Shown here in pieces: positions 1 through 9,635 of a stretch of DNA of 29,454 nt. The translations under genes and the position numbers were made by a program. Every line of letters starts with the position of its first letter. Position 1 is the stretch's first letter. The stretch spans positions 880,238 to 909,691 of the forward strand of contig BFEA01000298.1 in the NCBI GenBank assembly GCA_003427395.1, written 5' to 3'. The notes under the pieces are model-generated. The model was not told where the DNA came from and did no database searches. It saw only the letters and a list, made by a program, of their open reading frames with translations. This stretch comes from Chara braunii (Eukaryota > Streptophyta > Charophyceae > Charales > Characeae).

Positions 1-639
1 TGATGATGTGAGGGCACATACCTGGTATTGGCGATGGTCTGCATGGGCGACATCTTCAAGTACTTCGTAGGCTGCTGACGTCAACAGTTGCATTGTCAAT
101 TAGTAGGCAGACAGTAGCTGTGTAGGAAGTAGGTTGGGCACTGAGCGCCAAGTAGGGAGAAAGGGCCTGGACACTCATGTTGGTGGTGGCGAGAGCAAGC
201 TCTCATTGACATTGGTTTTGCGTGTTACGATTCTTCATTGGTGTTATATTGGTGCATTTCTGCTTTCTGGACACTGTGATACTATCTGGCCTTCAATGTG
301 ATCGTGCATTCTGAATATTGTCATCTCGCTATTGCTCATTTTCCTTGCACATCGCTTTTATTGCTGGCAAACCCAGGTCGAGGAAAGTTCCGACAGTGCT
401 AGGGTACTACTGCCCTTGACTGCTTGTGGACCTAGCACAGTTATGGCTTTGCCGAGTATGAGCCTCTTTTCTGCACCATGTGGAATGGCAGTCCCGGCTG
501 TGAAGGGGTGACCTAGGCCCCCTGAACTACATTGTCATTGTCAAACTCATGCTTGCCAGGGATATGCAACCAGACTGGTGCCCCCCAGAATAGAAGGGGC
601 AGTGTGTCTTTTTTTTTTAACTAGGAAAAGGAACACCAA
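1..639. other. gene-free stretch, nothing recognised
   Basis: I find no long open frame with recognisable protein content, no RNA gene and no repeat structure here, apart from a short T run near 609-618. It may be intergenic or intronic DNA. Confidence 0.5.
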
Positions 640-765
640 CATACCCATGTTGTTCACTTTGCCTGGGAACGCTGTATTGTCCTGTCCTCTGCATGGAAGC
701 TGTCACATATGACAAGATTCAGTTATGTGTCTGATAACCCCGCAGAACCTAGAGGAGCAATTTCA
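640..765 (+). repeat. diverged dispersed repeat, copy R1
   Basis: The stretch resembles 2130-2232. Shared landmarks in the same order are a 'gcctgg/gcctag' block, 'gtcctgt', 'agctgtc.cata', 'attcagttatg/attgagttatg' and 'agaacctagagg/agagcctagagg'. Identity by eye is around 70 percent, with small indels. The origin is unknown; it could be an old duplicated segment or a decayed element. Confidence 0.45.
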
Positions 766-2060
766 ACTAGATGTTATGATCCTGGCCAATTTCGAAGTAC
801 ACATTCATTAGAAAGTACAATGCTGTCCACTTGCAAACAAGAAATGAATGAACTTGAGATGAGAGAGAGGGTTAGAAGAAGAAGAAGTGGAAAGAAAGAA
901 GAAGATGATGATGTACACCAGCATAGACCAATGAGAATGCTCTTTTCCTTCATCAATCACTCTCCTCCTCCTTATCTCCTCCTCTCTTATTCATACAAGA
1001 AATAATAATATAATGTTGAATGGCTGAACCAGAATCAATGTTCGAATCCCTCTTCTACTGCAGGTATCACTTGAGGCCCACCATAGCCATGGCCGACTCT
1101 CTTCCTCTTCACTCTCGTAGGGCGAGGCTATGGCGGACTATCAGGGTATGGCCCTGCTGTCCAAAGGACAACCCAAAGCAGCTATGGCTGCTCTAGCTCA
1201 GGCCGCCATGCCTGGCTCTGCCTCGAAGCTTCTTGGTGTAGCTCTGCCCCAACGGGGCCTTCCTGCTGCAGTGCCCACCAAGGTGATGAAGATGGCAGCC
1301 ACCATAGCCAGGTAAGTACCTCTGGCGCTACCCTTCCTAGTCCCGGTCTTCTTCCTCCTCCATGTCCTTGCTCCTTCCCCAGCAGCGCTGCTCCAGCCAG
1401 CGCTCCAACCAGTGTGTCCCCAAACTTGCACACCGACAATGAGGGTGGGCTCTTCGCTCAGCCTGGAGTTATAGCGGCCTACTTGCCTCTTGAGCGGTGA
1501 CTTCCAGGCCGCTCGGCCTTCCAAGCAACCGGTACCTCCTCCCTTTCGGAGGGAAACATCATTGCAGACTCTGATATTGCCCGTACAGGCCCTAGACTCA
1601 GACTGGTTGGACTGGTACCCGCCTAGACCTAGCCTACAACTACTGGGCCTCTAAAAATGCCAACTTTTGTCTTCTTCTGCTCGGCCTCGACTACCCGGCA
1701 CATCTACCTCTAAAGGGTGTGGTACCGGCCTACCTGTGTTCCCGCTGCTTCAAGTGTCGCGGGCCTCTTTCCCCGCCACTTGAGTGTTTTCTCCGCTGCA
1801 ATCCTCAATGTCACGGCCACAGGTAAGTACCGGCCCTGCGGGCCCAATGAACGGATAAGTGCCCTTGTGGGTCACACACACACTCAAGTCAACAAGCACT
1901 CAGACAGACATGCAGACCAGCAAGCGTGCACACACACAGACTTAGAAAACATGATAGCAAGCGGGAGACTCAGCAAGGCATTCAGTCCATGAGCAAAACT
2001 CAGAAATCAGCTGTGTGTCTCAGTCCGTGTTTGGTCAGGTCATCACATAGACGAAGAACC

Positions 2061-2232
2061 ATTGATAAACTACAGAATCAGCTTATGTGATCTCACTGCA
2101 ACTTTCCCCTGTGGATTCTTCCCGTCTTGTGGTCGTTTGCCTAGCAAAGCCGTCCTGTGCCTAGGAGCTGTCGCATAAGCCAAAATTGAGTTATGCATCT
2201 TGTAATCCTGTAGAGCCTAGAGGGGAGGGAGA
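2061..2232 (+). repeat. diverged dispersed repeat, copy R2
   Basis: The 3' half (2130-2232) matches copy R1 and the 5' half (2061-2162) matches copy R3. This makes R2 the most complete copy and shows that all three derive from one ancestral unit. Shared words with R3 include 'agaatc.gct.atgtga', 'caactttc/caacttt' and 'gtcttgtggt'. Confidence 0.45.
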
Positions 2233-2528
2233 GAGAGAGAGGTATGAATGTGAGTGTGTGTGTGGGTGTATACAATGTAGAGTGTGTGGACAACTGTGTA
2301 TGACAAAAAAGAAGGGAAAAAAAAAAAATCATGTAGAGCCTAGAGGCACAGTGTGAACGAGGTCAAGAACACATTCTTCGGGCATTGGTCACTCACGACT
2401 CTGGCCAGCCGAAAGAAACCAGTTTTCTAGTGGCCGACTTTCAACGTGCTGATCTCCAGTCTCTGTATTCTGATTGGAATGAAGAAACTTGTTCATGGAA
2501 AAGCAATGACAAAACTCTCGTGAAGCGA

Positions 2529-2626
2529 GTTGATCAACCTAGAATCTGCTCATGTGAACTCCAACTTTGGGAATTCTGCCCCTTGTCTTGTGGTGCTGCC
2601 AACATTGCACTCGATGTCCTTTGCCA
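2529..2626 (+). repeat. diverged dispersed repeat, copy R3
   Basis: Aligns with 2061-2162 over about 100 bases with two short deletions. The best conserved word is 'gtcttgtggt'. It lies about 130 bases upstream of the candidate exon at 2758. Confidence 0.4.
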
Positions 2627-2757
2627 CAAGCTTTGTTTCAGACTTTGTTTCTGAGGGATGATGTATATATTCAATCTTATTAACCACTGCAGTTATGAAC
2701 CTTGCATTAACCTTGTGCTCACCTCATAGTTGCTGTTGTTGTTTTCCTCTTTTGCAG

Positions 2758-2808
2758 GCTTTCCAGCATGATTTCCATCCCTTCGCAGATTATCCAGATC
2801 AAGCCAAT
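2758..2808 (+). CDS. candidate internal exon (17 codons) of an unidentified gene
   Basis: A long pyrimidine-rich tract (about 2728-2755) ends in a textbook 3' splice site, TTTTGCAG at 2750-2757. Fifty-one bases later there is a good donor, AAT|GTAAGG, at 2809. The enclosed 51 bases are exactly 17 sense codons and read AFQHDFHPFADYPDQAN, an aromatic- and proline-rich sequence that looks like ordinary protein rather than noise. I do not recognise the family. No neighbouring exon is identifiable, so the host gene, if real, has long introns or lies mostly outside the window. A chance pairing of acceptor and donor cannot be excluded. Confidence 0.35.
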
Positions 2809-3266
2809 GTAAGGGTGAATGCAAACTCCTGGGGGAACCTTAAAGATTGTCATCAATATCCATGTTTGTCGCACTACTACTGCAGTCTACGCATCTGCAA
2901 CCTAAACTGTATATCCAAAGTTCCATCTGTCCACTTTGAGGCTGCGATGGGCTTGATGGGTCCATGGCATGAAGTTGATTTGGGCGCTTGCTTTTGTGGT
3001 GGCCTCATCCATCAATTTGAACCCCTTGGCTGCAGAACGTATTAAGTCTAGAAACTGAGAAGAACTGGCTAGGAGACCTCTGAAGCTGTGCTTGGTGAAA
3101 TACAATGAACCATGAGAACATTCATTCAAGCACCGAAACGGCAAATTAGCCCACACCAAAATGTAGACACCTCCAAACAGCTCATATTATACAAGGATTG
3201 GGTTCCAATTACAAGAGGTTATGGCCGCTTTTGCCAACATCATCACCAAGTAGTCTGTCTATCTGG

Positions 3267-3268
<2 letters not shown>
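2809..3268. other. gene-free stretch
   Basis: No coding or repeat signal is visible. If the exon at 2758-2808 is real, this would be the start of its downstream intron. Confidence 0.4.
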
Positions 3269-3342
<74 letters not shown>

Positions 3343-3362
3343 TGTGTGTGTGTGTGTGTGTG
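3269..3362. repeat. compound microsatellite (CT)n then (GT)n
   Basis: About 35 CT units (3269-3339) run directly into about 11 TG units (3341-3362). Open frames across it are artefacts of the repeat. Confidence 0.97.
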
Positions 3363-3786
3363 AATGTCTTCTTGCTCAACCACCCGAGCTAGCGCCTAGT
3401 GCCCGTCGACTACCGCTACTCGCTCAGCCTCTCTGCAGCCTCACTCGTCACTTGATCGCAGAATATCGCAGCAGCGCTTCCGCAACAGGCAGGAGTGGAA
3501 AGATGTTGACACTCCCTGCTGCTGGACTTTTGTATGCGACGGTTCAGCTTCCCTTCGCTGGACTTGGTGGAATGGTACCCTACCTGCGGCCGCGGTCTTC
3601 GTCTCAGATCTTTGCGGAATGTTTCTGGGCCGCGGACTGGACTGGGCTGATTGGACTGGCTGGACTGAACCTACCGGACCTTACGATTAACCTCAGCCTA
3701 CTAACTAGCATGGGATTTATGGTACATGAGACTCTGGAACCTTGGGACTGGTACTTGGACAGGACACGGATACTCGTAAGATCCTT

Positions 3787-4240
3787 CTACAAACTATATG
3801 GTACAGGAACTTTCAAGCCCCTGCTGATCACTGTTTGTCCTCTTGGAACAATACTCGTCACCGCCACGGCACAGGGCTTGTCCATGTACACATGTGTGCA
3901 GTCTATGCACCCCCGGCAATTGGGGAATCCCAAGGCTGCAAATTTGTGTATCCGCAGGTGCCGCTCCTCATGCGTGCCAAATCCAACGACATTGGGTAAC
4001 ACTTTGCGATGGCGTCTGCCACATCGCACATTGCATGCAGTCCAATGGTTTTCCCCATGCCGTATGCTGAAGCATTCTGCCAAGGACAGTCCCCGTGTGC
4101 CCAGCAGTGGAGCGCATAAGCCAATTGCTGTGCAGGCAGCAACCGTTGTGATATATAGTGGTTTGTTGCATGAGAAGCAGTCGCACCTTGCACAGTGGAC
4201 ATCGACCACTTCATTCGAAACAATGACACATAGTAGTCAT
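3787..4240 (-). pseudogene. PIF/Harbinger-type (DDE_Tnp_4) transposase remnant
   Basis: Minus-strand translation shows two adjacent blocks typical of Harbinger transposases. The first, at about 4000-4150, contains an N-terminal helical region with 'ASAYGMGKTIGLHAM' and 'DVADAIAKCYP'. The second, at about 3840-3975, contains 'FAALGFPNCRGCIDCTHVYM', the block carrying the first catalytic Asp of the DDE triad (family consensus GFPN..GAIDGTHI). The blocks lie in different frames, so at least one frameshift separates them near 3980-4010. After 'DKP' the reading decays, and the second Asp and the Glu are not recognisable. Upstream minus-strand sequence to about 4640 may be the decayed N-terminal part ('DASFWRLVV' is faintly visible). 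The 337-codon plus-strand frame over this region is an antisense shadow. Confidence 0.8.
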
Positions 4241-5224
4241 TTTCGGCGTCATCTTGTACTTCAAGGTCCTACCACAAGCCTCCAGAACGATGCATCACCC
4301 ATCAACGCATGGAGACTGAGGGAGAATGTCACAATCATCCACGAGGGTTCTGGTTAGGCGGTCCACCCAAGCCGATTGTCGTGTGTTGTGTACTTGTTGA
4401 TCTTCCAGGGGAGTGGTTGTTGTGCCTGTTGCCGGAGGGGAATGACTCATGGCAGGTCCAATGGAAGAGTGTCGAGTTGAGGGGTACTCTTGAGCAAGAT
4501 TAACTCCTGTCGATGTTGTAGTTGCATGAGCGTGCGGTGGCGCAGACGCGAATGTGTAAGGTTCGTAAATGTCACATACTTCCCGTGTGACAATGACCTT
4601 TCCCACAGCAAGTCGAAAGCCCTGAAAGCGTCCTCAACCAACTATCTGGCGCAAAGAGTTACGGCCATGACCGCTCGCTCAATTACCTTGTTCGACGACA
4701 CATTTCGATAGGCGAACTCCCCCCCTGCTCCCCACCCCACCCCCCATGATGTGATCGGCTAGATCCGAAACCCCTCCAAAGAATGTTCACCGTACTTGCC
4801 TGCTGATGCACCTACTCGCCTGAATACTTCATGAAAAGAACTACATGAACTCGTCACTGCCACTACACAATGCATCACAAGAAACACGTCAACTTGTCAT
4901 GGGCACTACACCTCCTACAAACGATATCCTTCATTGGCACAAGGTCAAATGGGGAAGGGCCAAAACTTGTCCTTTTCCCACTCGCACAACGCTCGAAGAA
5001 TGGTGGGCCCTGTCCACCCAAGCACCTCGGTCGGGAAATTAAGGAGTACAAGGGCTGGTCGTTATCATAAATTATGTGCCCCTGAATGTGGTCAGTAAGG
5101 GGGGCGCATACGGCTGAGCTGTGGAATGACCATATTACACACATGCGGTGTTCACGGTGGTCACCCCGAATTCAAGACCACAATTTCCTTGCCTATCCTG
5201 GAGAATTTCCTGCACCTTCCAGTG
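4241..5224. other. low-information stretch with a poly-C tract
   Basis: It may hold the decayed upstream part of the transposase to about 4640. The interval 4720-4746 is C-rich. Beyond that I see no gene. The right end (5225) is the left target-site copy of the LINE. Confidence 0.4.
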
Positions 5225-5239
5225 AGCTCGATTCTCTAG
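5225..5239. repeat. left target-site duplication of the LINE
   Basis: The 15-mer AGCTCGATTCTCTAG here recurs perfectly at 6696-6710, immediately after the poly-A tail. The recognisable LINE reading frame begins one base after this copy. Confidence 0.85.
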
Positions 5240-6695
5240 ACAACGGGCCTTCTTCCCTGGGATCGCCTTAGAAAACCTCCCGATAGATCCGTTGGAGTGG
5301 ACCTGGGTCCACGACTCAAGTCAAAACCGGCAACAGCCCAAACCTAAAACATTGTTAGGGCTCTCGGTAAAAGCAACGTATAGAGTGCTTAGAGTCAAGA
5401 GATGCCTAAAAGACACAGTGATTGATAGATGGCAGAAACATCTCAATGTAGACAGATGCCTCCTCACACCAATCCGATGGTTTCACGACACTAAACACAG
5501 ACCCGCGAAAATCACCTCATTACAATAGCAGACCTTGCATCGATGTCTCCCACGAATAACTGGCTTATTGATCACTCACGATTGGAACAACAAGGCCGTG
5601 CGCTCCCTTGGTGCTCCTGCTGTCTGTTGGGATTCCCGTCCAGGAAAAGAGCAGAAACAATCGAACACATTTTTTTGCAATGCCCAACGGCAGTCTTGAC
5701 CTGGAGATGGTGGGATAGGGTGTGGCGGCAAATGGTTCCCTGATGTCCATGGCCGTGGAATTGGCGGGCCATCCTGTTGGGACATTACCCACCCTTCCAA
5801 GGTAGTATTTTTGTGTCCAACATGTTTCACCTATCCCATAGAACGATTTTGTTGGCAGCGCTGTGCCCTTGCCTTGGACCTGGCACGGGTAGAAGGGGAA
5901 GAGAGGGTGGAACAGGTCAAAATTCACTTCCAACTGGAGATCTCGTATAATGGAAAGCAACCAAGCAATTGCTCGACAACCTCCACAGCGCTAAAGACAT
6001 TAAAGAAAGGATACTTCATTTTTCCAGGGAATGGCTGGGCGGAGACCGGGAGGGATGGGTAGCGGAAGTGTGTTGGTCAGGGAATTGGGGAGATCAGGAA
6101 AGAAGGGAGGGTTGCCAGAGAGAGGAGATCCCAAGGGATTATCATCTGAGATTCAAGGATTGGCTACAAATAGATTCGGGCATCCCCATGAGGTCCACAG
6201 AAGAATTCCCGGATCCCTTTCCCCCCCACCCATGGTCCTTGGAAATGTGTCTATAATACCCTCTGAATTTTTCCTGATCATACCTTGCTTCGAGATTTCA
6301 TGGAGCCCAGCCGTACATGGCGGAGGATGGGCAGGGGAACCGACTGGTGCCCCCCCAGTGGCTCCTCCCGAGACCCTGTCTTGCAAAAAGGTTGTTGGAG
6401 GAAGGGGGAAGAGAAGTGGTGGGGCTTCAGAGAATCCAACATTTTCATTTGCTAGCGCTAGACCTGCTCAGTCAATCCCCTGGAATCCAGGGTAATCAAT
6501 GCTGGCAGGTTTCTCCGTTAAATTTTTCCTGATGATTTCACCCTGTATATGGGACGCTGGACCCGTTTTCCAGCAGGAGATGCTCCCCACCAATAGATGG
6601 AGCCTCTCCACGGGTGGTAGTGGTGTCTGCTCTTATCAGCACCACTATCACCGGTAGGGGTGTTAAAATTAAAAAAAAAAATAAAAAAAAAAAAA
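5240..6695 (+). mobile_element. 5'-truncated non-LTR retrotransposon (LINE) with poly-A tail
   Basis: The body is bounded by a perfect 15-bp duplication and ends in an A-rich tail (about 6668-6695). That is the expected product of target-primed reverse transcription with premature 5' truncation. The interior holds the C-terminal part of a LINE ORF2 (5241 to about 5745) with a zf-RVT-like zinc region, then more degraded coding or 3'-UTR sequence to about 6660. Endonuclease and reverse transcriptase domains are missing, so the copy was dead on arrival. The insertion lies about 350 bases left of LTR copy C. Confidence 0.85.
5241..5745 (+). pseudogene. LINE ORF2 C-terminal fragment with zf-RVT-like zinc region
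   Basis: From 5241 the frame is open for 95 codons to a TAG at 5526-5528, including 'LENLPIDPLEWTWVH' and 'VIDRWQKHLNVDRC'. The sequence continues in another frame (5543-5743), where 'WCSCC' is followed by 'AETIEHIFLQCPTA' and 'WRWWDRVW'. The C-x2-C ... ET..H.F..C pattern followed by Trp-rich sequence is the zinc-binding region (zf-RVT) found after the reverse transcriptase of many plant LINEs. The frame change and stop show decay after insertion or in the source copy. Nothing here is likely to be functional. Confidence 0.75.
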
Positions 6696-6710
6696 AGCTC
6701 GATTCTCTAG
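6696..6710. repeat. right target-site duplication of the LINE
   Basis: Exact copy of 5225-5239, abutting the A-tail. Confidence 0.85.
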
Positions 6711-7057
6711 CGCGCCATTCCAAGAAACTGGAGGGAGGCCACTCAATATTGCCTCCTAATTTTATGCACTGAAAATTTAAAAAAAGTCTATCTATTAAAC
6801 AAATGTCAAAAAAAGATGAAAAACTTTTTTAAGCCATAAAATGTCATCACGTAGTTGAGTTATCTCTGCTCTTCGGTGGCTGGTGGGACAAGACCCGTGC
6901 ACAAGGATGACTCACATAAATCAAGAAAACATAAAAGGACAAGAGGAAAGGGAAAGAAAAAGTGTGAAAGCAGAGAAAAGCATAGGGAACTCCCCACTGT
7001 CGGGTGATTGCCGAGTATGGTCGTACATCGGGTCAAATAGGTCCTGGAAGAATCCTA
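6711..7057. other. gene-free stretch between LINE and LTR copy C
   Basis: AT-rich at first, then mixed. If copy C is a 5' LTR this should be its internal region, but no gag-like translation is visible on the minus strand, so the internal part is lost or unrecognisable. Confidence 0.4.
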
Positions 7058-7069
7058 CCTCTGATACAC
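7058..7069 (-). other. degenerate primer-binding site of LTR copy C
   Basis: The minus strand reads TGTATCAGAGG directly outside the LTR end. It resembles the tRNA-iMet-type primer site TGGTATCAGAGC and is collinear with the better site of copy B at 28004-28016. It is short and degenerate. Confidence 0.4.
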
Positions 7070-8475
7070 AATCTCATGCCCGTGCAGCGTCCCGTACCTG
7101 TGGGAGTGCCGATTAGAGTAGGTGAGGTGTGGCTGAGGACTTTGGGCCGGGGATTGAAGCACCGGGCAAAACTGGGATTCTCGCTTCAGATCCGAGGGCT
7201 CTTTGGAATCATCTGCCAATAAGGACAACTTCAAAATTGTTGGAATCAAGAGAAGGAGAAGTGTAGGATAACCTCAAAACTTTGCCCCTGGACTTAGGGA
7301 CAGACGTGCAAAGACAATCCTATCCGTAAAAGAAATACAAAACCCCACAAGAGAAATATAACTCACGCCTAGTCTAGGTCAAGTTCGTGCCACCATTTTC
7401 GTGGGAACCGAGGAGAAAAGAGATGCTTTATGTGTCTGAGTCGGGCCAAAGTCGCCCATTGGATCCACTGGAATCCTCATCACCCGGCATGGTGGGAGCG
7501 GAGATACCAGGACCGAGAAGTTCACGGGAAGCGCACCCGCATTGCAGGAGAGATCTGGGAACCAGATGCACCCTTCGTACTCCAACACCAACCTCCGGCA
7601 GGAACACGAGTTCCTGAGCCGGCACCAGCGACAATTAAATTGAGGCGTCCACATGGCGTACACAGCAGACCAAGGAAGCACTGTTAGATCCGTGTAGAGA
7701 AGGATCAATGAGGGGGAAGTAAACCGATTAATCAACACAAATTCTACTCCCCCTATATGACACGCCTTCGACTGGTTGTAGAGATCAACCCGATCGGTCC
7801 GCAATAGCATCCTCCGCACATCCGTGTCGCAGTAAAGTCCGTCTTCGTCTGCGATCGAAAAAGGGGGAAGGTTGCTATGGCGGATCGATCCAAGGTTCAA
7901 GCCCTGGCAATTACACACGCTCACGATCAAGTTAGCAAGCCTCAACTCCATACAATTCTCAACTTGTTCAATCCAGACCCGACACCCAATCACGATGCAA
8001 GCTAATTAGCGGGTGACGACTCCAGTCAAAATTGCCACCTTGAACGAAATGGTGATGGCCAGGAGGCAGGGAGATCGGGTGGTACGGCATAATTGCTCCC
8101 ACCCGATGTCCCTGGTCGCCCAAGCATACATACACCAAGTGAACGCAGAACCAGCACGTGGAACTTGTGTGCAGAGAGGTGGGGGAGGAAAAAAGGCAGG
8201 CGACGATCTCGCACGCACAGTCGGCAAGAGATGGTTAATGGAAGGCCCAAAATTCGGGGTTTTTCGCAACATCACCACAAGCAATGTCGTCGAAAATTTT
8301 GCGAACAGACATGCAAAAAAACAAACAGGCAAAAAAAAATGAAAAAATAAAAACTCAAAAGCACTATAACACCCTATTCCGAGTAGCTTTCAAAGTTCGC
8401 CAAATTTTTCTTCGAATTCGGTGTTTTTTGCCAACTTTTTCATTACTGGTTCAAATACATAGAAACTGAATACAA
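7070..8475 (-). mobile_element. LTR fragment, copy C (Ty3/gypsy, same family as A and B)
   Basis: The terminus at 7070 aligns with the LTR ends of copies A and B: CAATCTCATGCCC here against CAACCTCACGCCC there. About 30 bases further in, 'ggagtgccgattagagtagg' aligns with 'ggtgtgccaaggattttagg' of copy B. About 600 bases in from the end it encodes the same leader ORF as A and B. The right boundary is uncertain; similarity fades after about 8000 and the candidate MITE starts near 8480. No U3 or TATA box is recognisable, so the copy seems truncated. Confidence 0.55.
7379..7993 (-). CDS. LTR leader ORF, copy C (204 codons, unknown function)
   Basis: This is the longest and only uninterrupted recognisable member of an ORF family encoded inside these LTRs. 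Residues about 93-120 include 'LTVLPWSAVYAMW' followed by C-x2-C-R, matching 'LTVVPWNSIAHYWP...CEKCRR' in copy B and 'LIVVPWMVVEPHWP...CSDCRR' in copy A. It is Cys-rich in the middle. It has no predicted membrane segment and no domain I can name. In the transcript the ORF would lie downstream of the LTR promoter and upstream of the primer-binding site, so it would precede gag. The start at 7993 is simply the first ATG of the frame; homology is clear only over the central 40 residues. Confidence 0.5.
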   Translation of the reverse strand: MIGCRVWIEQVENCMELRLANLIVSVCNCQGLNLGSIRHSNLPPFSIADEDGLYCDTDVRRMLLRTDRVDLYNQSKACHIGGVEFVLINRFTSPSLILLYTDLTVLPWSAVYAMWTPQFNCRWCRLRNSCSCRRLVLEYEGCIWFPDLSCNAGALPVNFSVLVSPLPPCRVMRIPVDPMGDFGPTQTHKASLFSSVPTKMVART

Positions 8476-8579
8476 ATATACCCTAAAGCTAGGCTTTTTT
8501 TCCGGGCCCGGGCACCCAACTTATGCCCTGGTACCCCCCCGGGCATGACCCCCGGGCAGGGTTCTGGGCAGCCCCGACG

Positions 8580-8607
<28 letters not shown>
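8580..8607. repeat. A28 homopolymer
   Basis: Twenty-eight consecutive A, just right of the GC-rich left arm of the candidate MITE. Confidence 0.97.
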
Positions 8608-8610
<3 letters not shown>

Positions 8611-8886
8611 AAACAAATCCGGGGAAAAAATATGTTATGTAAAATTGCAATACAAACAACTTTTGGCTGAGGGTCACATTAGAATTCCTCACGGAATCGG
8701 CGATAAAAAAGAAAATACCCGAATCACACTAAGGCACCCCCCTTTAAACCCCTTTAGCCCCGTTAAAACCAATTTATGCCCCCCTCCCCCCCCCACCNCC
8801 CCCCTTGGAAGCCAACTCGCAAAAAAAGAAACGAGCCCAGATTTGGGGTCCTCTGGGAGAGCGCAGAAAAGCAAAAATAGATAAGA

Positions 8887-8888
<2 letters not shown>

Positions 8889-8942
<54 letters not shown>
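8889..8942. repeat. (AT)27 microsatellite
   Basis: Uninterrupted AT dinucleotides. A C-rich run with a single ambiguous base (8798) lies about 90 bases to its left. Confidence 0.97.
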
Positions 8943-8945
<3 letters not shown>

Positions 8946-9299
8946 TTTTTTTATTTTTTGCATGCCCGGGTGCCCGGCCGGGCATGAAAATCTTCCTAGC
9001 CCTATAGCACATACATATCACACCAAAAAAAAAAAGAACAAGAAAAAAGCAAAAATTCAGGGGAATATGGCAGTTTTGGTGAAAAATTCACCGAAAATGA
9101 CACCACTTGTGATGCTCAACCTCACGCCCTGTGTTGTTTCCCGGTCGGAGCGTTTTGGTTTGCGCCAGGGCCCCGGGAGGACAGCGAAGATGGGGTGTGC
9201 CAAGGATTTTTGGAAAAGTTGAGTGTCGGGACGCAGACAAATCTTTGCGCGGGTTTAAGGGAGAAAATGACGAGCACGGGGCTCGCGGCTATGGGAAAT

Positions 9300-9635
9300 T
9301 CAATCCAAAAAGTATCGTTGAACTTCCCAGCGAGCCGTCGCTCTTCGTTTCGCGTGAAAGGGGGCGGGTACACACTTGGTATCCCGTTTACGGATGAGGT
9401 CTCGTCGGCGCTCGATACACAACTCCGAATCCGACGTGGAGGGTTTCAATCGAGCAGCCCTCTCCTTATGCTCGTCCTCGCCACGTGTGCGGTAGTGGAA
9501 ACCCTTGGCTCGGTAATGCTCGAAGCGGCGACAATCGCTGCATAGAGTGTTAGGCCAATGAGGCTCCACTACCATCCACGGGACGACGATCAACTCGTTA
9601 AATGGCAACAACAATGAATAGGGCGGAAAGTGCAT
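9300..9635 (-). CDS. LTR leader ORF, copy A (111 codons)
   Basis: The N-terminal part, 'PPYSLLLPFNELIVVPW' then 'HWP' and 'CSDCRRFEHYRAKGF', aligns residue for residue with copy B ('PPFHLLLPYHQLTVVPW', 'YWP', 'CEKCRRHQAYRASEF'). Conserved features are a Leu/Pro-rich stretch, VVPW, W-P, and a C-x2-C-R-R pair followed by YRA. Beyond residue 50 the tail is basic (many Arg) and less alike. The ATG lies just before the conserved block, and B and C extend further upstream, so A may be N-terminally truncated. Confidence 0.5.
   Translation of the reverse strand: MHFPPYSLLLPFNELIVVPWMVVEPHWPNTLCSDCRRFEHYRAKGFHYRTRGEDEHKERAARLKPSTSDSELCIERRRDLIRKRDTKCVPAPFHAKRRATARWEVQRYFLD

Larger units (their letters stand above)
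8483..9007. mobile_element. candidate MITE with about 40-bp terminal inverted repeats
   Basis: The left end, 'ctaaagctaggct...ccgggcccgggcaccc' (8483-8517), matches the reverse complement of the right end, 'ctatagggctaggaag...cggccgggcaccc' (9007 to about 8967). The GC-rich parts carry repeated CCCGGGCA words. The interior is low complexity: poly-A, C-runs and (AT)27. No transposase is encoded. A target-site duplication could not be settled; TA or a TWA-type triplet is possible. Confidence 0.4.

Noticed and set aside
709-1005. 98-codon plus-strand frame
   Set aside because: Begins in repeat R1 and ends in purine-rich low-complexity sequence; nothing recognisable.
1064-1311. Possible exon between a CAG acceptor at 1061-1063 and a perfect AG|GTAAGT donor at 1311
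   Set aside because: All three frames across the full interval contain stops, so it cannot be a coding internal exon. A second GTAAGT at about 1823 shows that such words recur by chance here.
3344-4357. 337-codon open frame on the plus strand
   Set aside because: It starts inside a microsatellite, has no recognisable content and is antisense to the Harbinger transposase remnant.
9077-9098. Small hairpin GGTGAA-aaa-TTCACC
   Set aside because: Short palindrome in AT-rich DNA next to LTR A; not distinguishable from chance.
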